Positions 7,149 through 8,992 of a DNA stretch of 8,992 nt are shown here, one piece after another (position 1 is the stretch's first letter; each line of letters starts with the position of its first letter). Source of the DNA: Desulfobacterales bacterium (GTDB lineage Bacteria > Desulfobacterota > Desulfobulbia > Desulfobulbales > Desulfocapsaceae); NCBI GenBank assembly GCA_013042695.1, contig JABDPQ010000359.1, positions 1 to 8,992 of the forward strand, written 5' to 3'. The notes beneath the pieces are model-generated. The model did no database searches and was not told the origin of the DNA. It saw nothing but the letters and a program-made list of their open reading frames with translations. A program made the position numbers and the translations under genes.

Positions 7149-7202
7149 GCTGGTAAAAATGATTGCACCGGGTTAATCAAGACATTCGTGCAACTAGCCA
7201 GC
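7149..7202 (-). promoter_or_regulatory. Nested inverted repeat with T-run between the secreted-protein gene and gloA
   Basis: Two nested complementary pairs occur here: GCTGG/CCAGC (7149-7153 with 7198-7202) and TTGCAC/GTGCAA (7163-7168 with 7188-7193), giving 5 and 6 base pairs separated by an uneven internal loop and a 19-base terminal loop. Read on the minus strand, the structure ends in CCAGC followed by TATTTTT, and the gloA ribosome site starts about 13 bases further on. It could be a weak intrinsic terminator after the secreted-protein gene, an attenuator, or a leader structure for gloA. The stems are short and chance cannot be excluded. Confidence 0.3.
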
Positions 7203-7215
7203 AGTGAGAATAGTT

Positions 7216-7806
7216 TTATTGAGGAAGAAGGGTTTGCCAATCACGTATCGATTCCTCTTTCTTGCTCTCTTCTTGCTGCCGATAGCCTATCTTATTGAAA
7301 CATTTCCGTTCAGCGGCTAATTCGTCCGGAAGACTGAGTTTAACCGTATTGCCGATGGATTCGTCTGCATCTTTAAGATTATGTTGCAGAACCAACGTCA
7401 CCCGCCTGCCATTTTCATCAGAGAATGACCACTTCCACGCTTTGACGTTTCCAAAACTATCGCCGTCATATTTCGCTTTTGAGCCAAATTTGTCATTATA
7501 TTTCTTGAGTAATTCTTCAAAAAACTTATAACTTTTATCTGCATATTTGAGCTTGATGCGTACGATGTTTCCAGGCTGTTTGCAGGTACCATACGATATA
7601 AAACCTTTATGAAACCCTTCTATATCAGTGACGAGTTCTTCTTTGAGGAAGTTGTCGTACCTGGTGATATCATAGCTTTCGATCGGGGTATTCAGCGTAA
7701 ATCCACCCATGCTCAAGGGAACGGTTATTTTCTTGCTCGCACTTGCATGTGTCAGCATCGATAATAAAACGAGACAACAAAGTAACGTGCCTAATGTTTT
7801 TTTCAT
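7216..7806 (-). CDS. Secreted (periplasmic) protein of unknown function
   Basis: A 196-residue protein I do not recognise. Residues 1-23 are a clear signal peptide (MKK, hydrophobic core with C10-C11, then HASA), with likely cleavage after A23. The mature protein is lysine-rich and mostly polar. It opens with a hydrophobic strand (LSMGGFTLNTPIESY, 31-45), has strands around 80-87 and 135-141, a lysine/glutamate helix at about 92-107, a W124-x-W126 pair, and a charged C-terminal tail (QQEESKKEESIRDW, 177-190). Mature Cys75 and Cys169 could form a disulfide. The ATG at 7806 is chosen because AGGAGGGG lies just before it and it begins the signal peptide; an upstream TTG at 7824 would start before that ribosome site. 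It lies 45 bases after the CNBD-like gene on the same strand, so it may belong with the ABC ATPase/CNBD unit. Function is unknown. Confidence 0.75.
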   Translation of the reverse strand: MKKTLGTLLCCLVLLSMLTHASASKKITVPLSMGGFTLNTPIESYDITRYDNFLKEELVTDIEGFHKGFISYGTCKQPGNIVRIKLKYADKSYKFFEELLKKYNDKFGSKAKYDGDSFGNVKAWKWSFSDENGRRVTLVLQHNLKDADESIGNTVKLSLPDELAAERKCFNKIGYRQQEESKKEESIRDWQTLLPQ

Positions 7807-7811
7807 AAGTG

Positions 7812-7819
7812 CCCCTCCT
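7812..7819 (-). promoter_or_regulatory. Ribosome binding site deciding the start of the secreted protein
   Basis: The minus strand reads AGGAGGGG here, 5 bases before the ATG at 7806. It supports that ATG over the TTG at 7824, since the site would lie inside the coding sequence of the longer form. Confidence 0.8.
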
Positions 7820-7851
7820 ATCAAACAACCTGAATAGTTCTTGTTGTTTTC

Positions 7852-8358
7852 CTATAAAAGAGAGATTCCCAGGGCATGGAAATCTTTATCTATCTGAAAT
7901 CCTTTATCCTCAAGAAGAATCCTGTCCCAGGTTAAGAGTTCAGTTGTAAGACAGCTGATGATTTTTAAAAAACTGGATGGAAATTGCTCAACTGCTTTTT
8001 GAAATTCGTCCCGGCCTAATCGCAAAGTCTCAGCATTGTCAGGGGCTTGCAGAGTAAAGATTCGCGGCATTTTGCCGAGCAGTGCCAAGCTGCCGATAAA
8101 TTGCCCGGGTTCATAGGTCCGTATCAATTGGTTGTTGCCGTCTTTGATATAATAAGCCTGCAGTTGGCCCGCTATGATAAAATAGGCATACCCATCGTCC
8201 TCACCCTGCACGAACACTTGATCACCGGCAGTAAATTCGATACGCCGGCTAACCATGGCAAGGAGTTTCAAACACTCGTAATCCAATCTACGCAATAAGG
8301 GGGTGTGTCTGAGATACTCGAGATCTTCTTGGAATCCGGAACTTTTCTGGGTATTCAT
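7852..8358 (-). CDS. Cyclic-nucleotide-binding-like (CNBD/Crp-fold) single-domain protein
   Basis: A 168-residue protein made almost only of a cyclic-nucleotide-binding beta roll (about 15-125) and a short helical tail, with no DNA-binding helix-turn-helix and no membrane segment. Visible hallmarks: a leading helix LLRRLDYECLKLLA (21-34), FTAGDQVFVQGEDDGYAYFIIAG-type strands (42-64), and the phosphate-binding cassette region at 85-102. In that cassette Arg99 after Pro98 is kept, but the Glu that contacts the ribose in CAP-type proteins is Ser90, and the small residue after the Arg is Ile100. Cyclic-nucleotide binding is therefore doubtful. The ATG at 8358 is preferred because AAGGA lies 7 bases before it; in-frame ATGs at 8376 and 8388 overlap the ATPase gene and have poorer sites. 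The ATPase stop is 1 base upstream, so the two proteins are probably made together. CNBDs are known attached to bacteriocin-type ABC exporters; a separate subunit controlling the ATPase is my inference. Confidence 0.8.
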   Translation of the reverse strand: MNTQKSSGFQEDLEYLRHTPLLRRLDYECLKLLAMVSRRIEFTAGDQVFVQGEDDGYAYFIIAGQLQAYYIKDGNNQLIRTYEPGQFIGSLALLGKMPRIFTLQAPDNAETLRLGRDEFQKAVEQFPSSFLKIISCLTTELLTWDRILLEDKGFQIDKDFHALGISLL

Positions 8359-8359
8359 G

Positions 8360-8992
8360 TTAGTGTCCTTTTCCATGGATAAGCTCATGAAGTACGCTCT
8401 TTTCTGCCATCAACTTTTTGGGCTCACCCCATTCGATGATTTTACCGTTTTTCATGACGGCAACCTTGTCATAAGAGGACAGCATATCAAGCCGATGGAT
8501 TACCGAAACAACGGTAATCGAGCCTTTCCAGAATTCTACTAATTTTTGAATGCGGGTCTGAGATTTATTATCAAGAGCAGAAGTCGCCTCATCCATTATC
8601 AGGAGATTTGGTTGTTTCAGCAATACGCGTGCAATGGATAATTTTTGCTGTTGACCGCCTGACAAGTTGTCGCCGCTACTGCCAACGTTGAATTCCATGC
8701 CAATGGCGGCCACTTCTTCTAGCAGGTCCTCTTCGATCAGCAGATAGACAATACATTGATCCACGCGGTCCTGAACGTTGGGAGAGTCCGTGGTGAGACT
8801 GCCATAAAACATATTATTGAGAATCGATTGAGACTGGATGTATTCACTGCCTTTATAGAAGGCAACCGCCCCGGGTGATACATCGGAGCACCAGTCTCGA
8901 AATGCCTGCCGACCGTTTAAAATAAGTTTTTCCAAAAGTGGTTGCAGTATAATAATTTTGTGCAGAGCCGGGATGAACCTAAATGACAGCTG
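8360..8992 (-). CDS. ABC transporter ATP-binding domain, C-terminal part (start beyond right edge)
   Basis: The frame is open to the right edge, and 210 residues up to the stop are visible. They cover the second half of an exporter-type nucleotide-binding domain: signature LSGGQ at 110-114, Walker B LLIMDE at 130-135 with catalytic Glu135, D-loop SALD at 138-141, and H-loop His166 in VIHRLD. Counting back from the NGR turn at 26-28, the Walker A loop should lie just beyond the edge. The Q-loop is unusual: where exporters read VPQD before the SILNN element, this protein reads YKGSE (46-50), so the Gln is replaced by Gly48. Whether a transmembrane or peptidase domain precedes it cannot be seen. 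The family powers export or lipid/peptide transport at the inner membrane. The CNBD-like gene starts 1 base after its stop, and a secreted-protein gene follows, which suggests an export-related unit. The substrate is unknown. Confidence 0.88.
   Translation of the reverse strand, partial: QLSFRFIPALHKIIILQPLLEKLILNGRQAFRDWCSDVSPGAVAFYKGSEYIQSQSILNNMFYGSLTTDSPNVQDRVDQCIVYLLIEEDLLEEVAAIGMEFNVGSSGDNLSGGQQQKLSIARVLLKQPNLLIMDEATSALDNKSQTRIQKLVEFWKGSITVVSVIHRLDMLSSYDKVAVMKNGKIIEWGEPKKLMAEKSVLHELIHGKGH
8366..8370 (-). promoter_or_regulatory. Ribosome binding site for the CNBD-like gene, inside the ATPase gene
   Basis: The minus strand reads AAGGA, 7 bases before the ATG at 8358 and within the last codons of the ATPase gene. 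It supports the short form of the CNBD-like protein and termination-coupled reinitiation. Confidence 0.65.

Noticed and set aside
8359..8388. Longer CNBD-like protein starting at the ATG at 8388 or 8376
   Set aside because: These overlap the ATPase gene and have weaker ribosome sites; AAGGA at 8366-8370 fits the ATG at 8358.
8933..8935. TTG as the start of the ABC ATPase gene
   Set aside because: The frame stays open to the right edge, and a start here would remove Walker A; the gene is cut by the window.

Overview
The window carries ten protein-coding genes packed on two facing strands, with no tRNA, rRNA, CRISPR array, insertion sequence or phage gene visible. GC content looks moderate. 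The mix of genes (a manganese/iron permease fused to a DtxR-type repressor, ABC_sub_bind periplasmic proteins next to histidine kinases, receiver-SpoIIE phosphatases, and an ABC ATPase paired with a cyclic-nucleotide-binding-like protein) is what I would expect from a Gram-negative deltaproteobacterium (Desulfobacterota, perhaps a Desulfobulbales-like organism). That is an inference from gene content; no phylogenetic marker gene is present.

Plus strand, left edge (1-695): the C-terminal part of an ABC-3 family metal permease that continues in frame into a DtxR/MntR-like winged-helix regulator. Its 5' end lies outside the window. A 196-base non-coding gap follows (696-891), in which I see neither a convincing terminator nor a strong promoter.

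Plus strand, centre (892-6231): five genes in one direction form a signalling cassette. Two secreted binding proteins of unrelated families (an SBP_bac_3 type and an ABC_sub_bind type) overlap by 4 bases and have no transporter permease or ATPase beside them. After 101 bases comes a membrane histidine kinase (periplasmic domain, HAMP, coiled coil, GAF, HisKA, HATPase). Then follow a stand-alone CheY/DivK-like receiver (16 bases later) and a receiver-SpoIIE/RsbU-type PP2C phosphatase (19 bases later). The likely logic is: ligand in the periplasm, binding proteins, kinase, receiver(s), phosphatase. No DNA-binding regulator is present, so output probably runs through a phosphoprotein or partner-switching step.

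Minus strand, right half (8992-6299): genes read leftwards and converge on the phosphatase gene with 67 bases between. In transcription order they are the C-terminal half of an ABC transporter ATPase (start beyond the right edge), a cyclic-nucleotide-binding-like single-domain protein (1 base after the ATPase stop), an unrecognised secreted protein, a GloA-type glyoxalase I, and a small SpoIIAA/STAS-like protein. The first two are almost certainly co-translated. Whether the remaining three share the transcript is uncertain, because a base-paired element with a short T-run lies between the secreted protein and gloA.

The most interesting items are the transporter-less pair of binding proteins feeding a kinase/phosphatase cascade, the STAS-like protein facing the SpoIIE-type phosphatase as a possible client, the permease-repressor fusion (compare chlamydial YtgCR), and the degenerate Q-loop and phosphate-binding cassette in the ATPase/CNBD pair. 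No gene-free stretch exceeds 300 bases.
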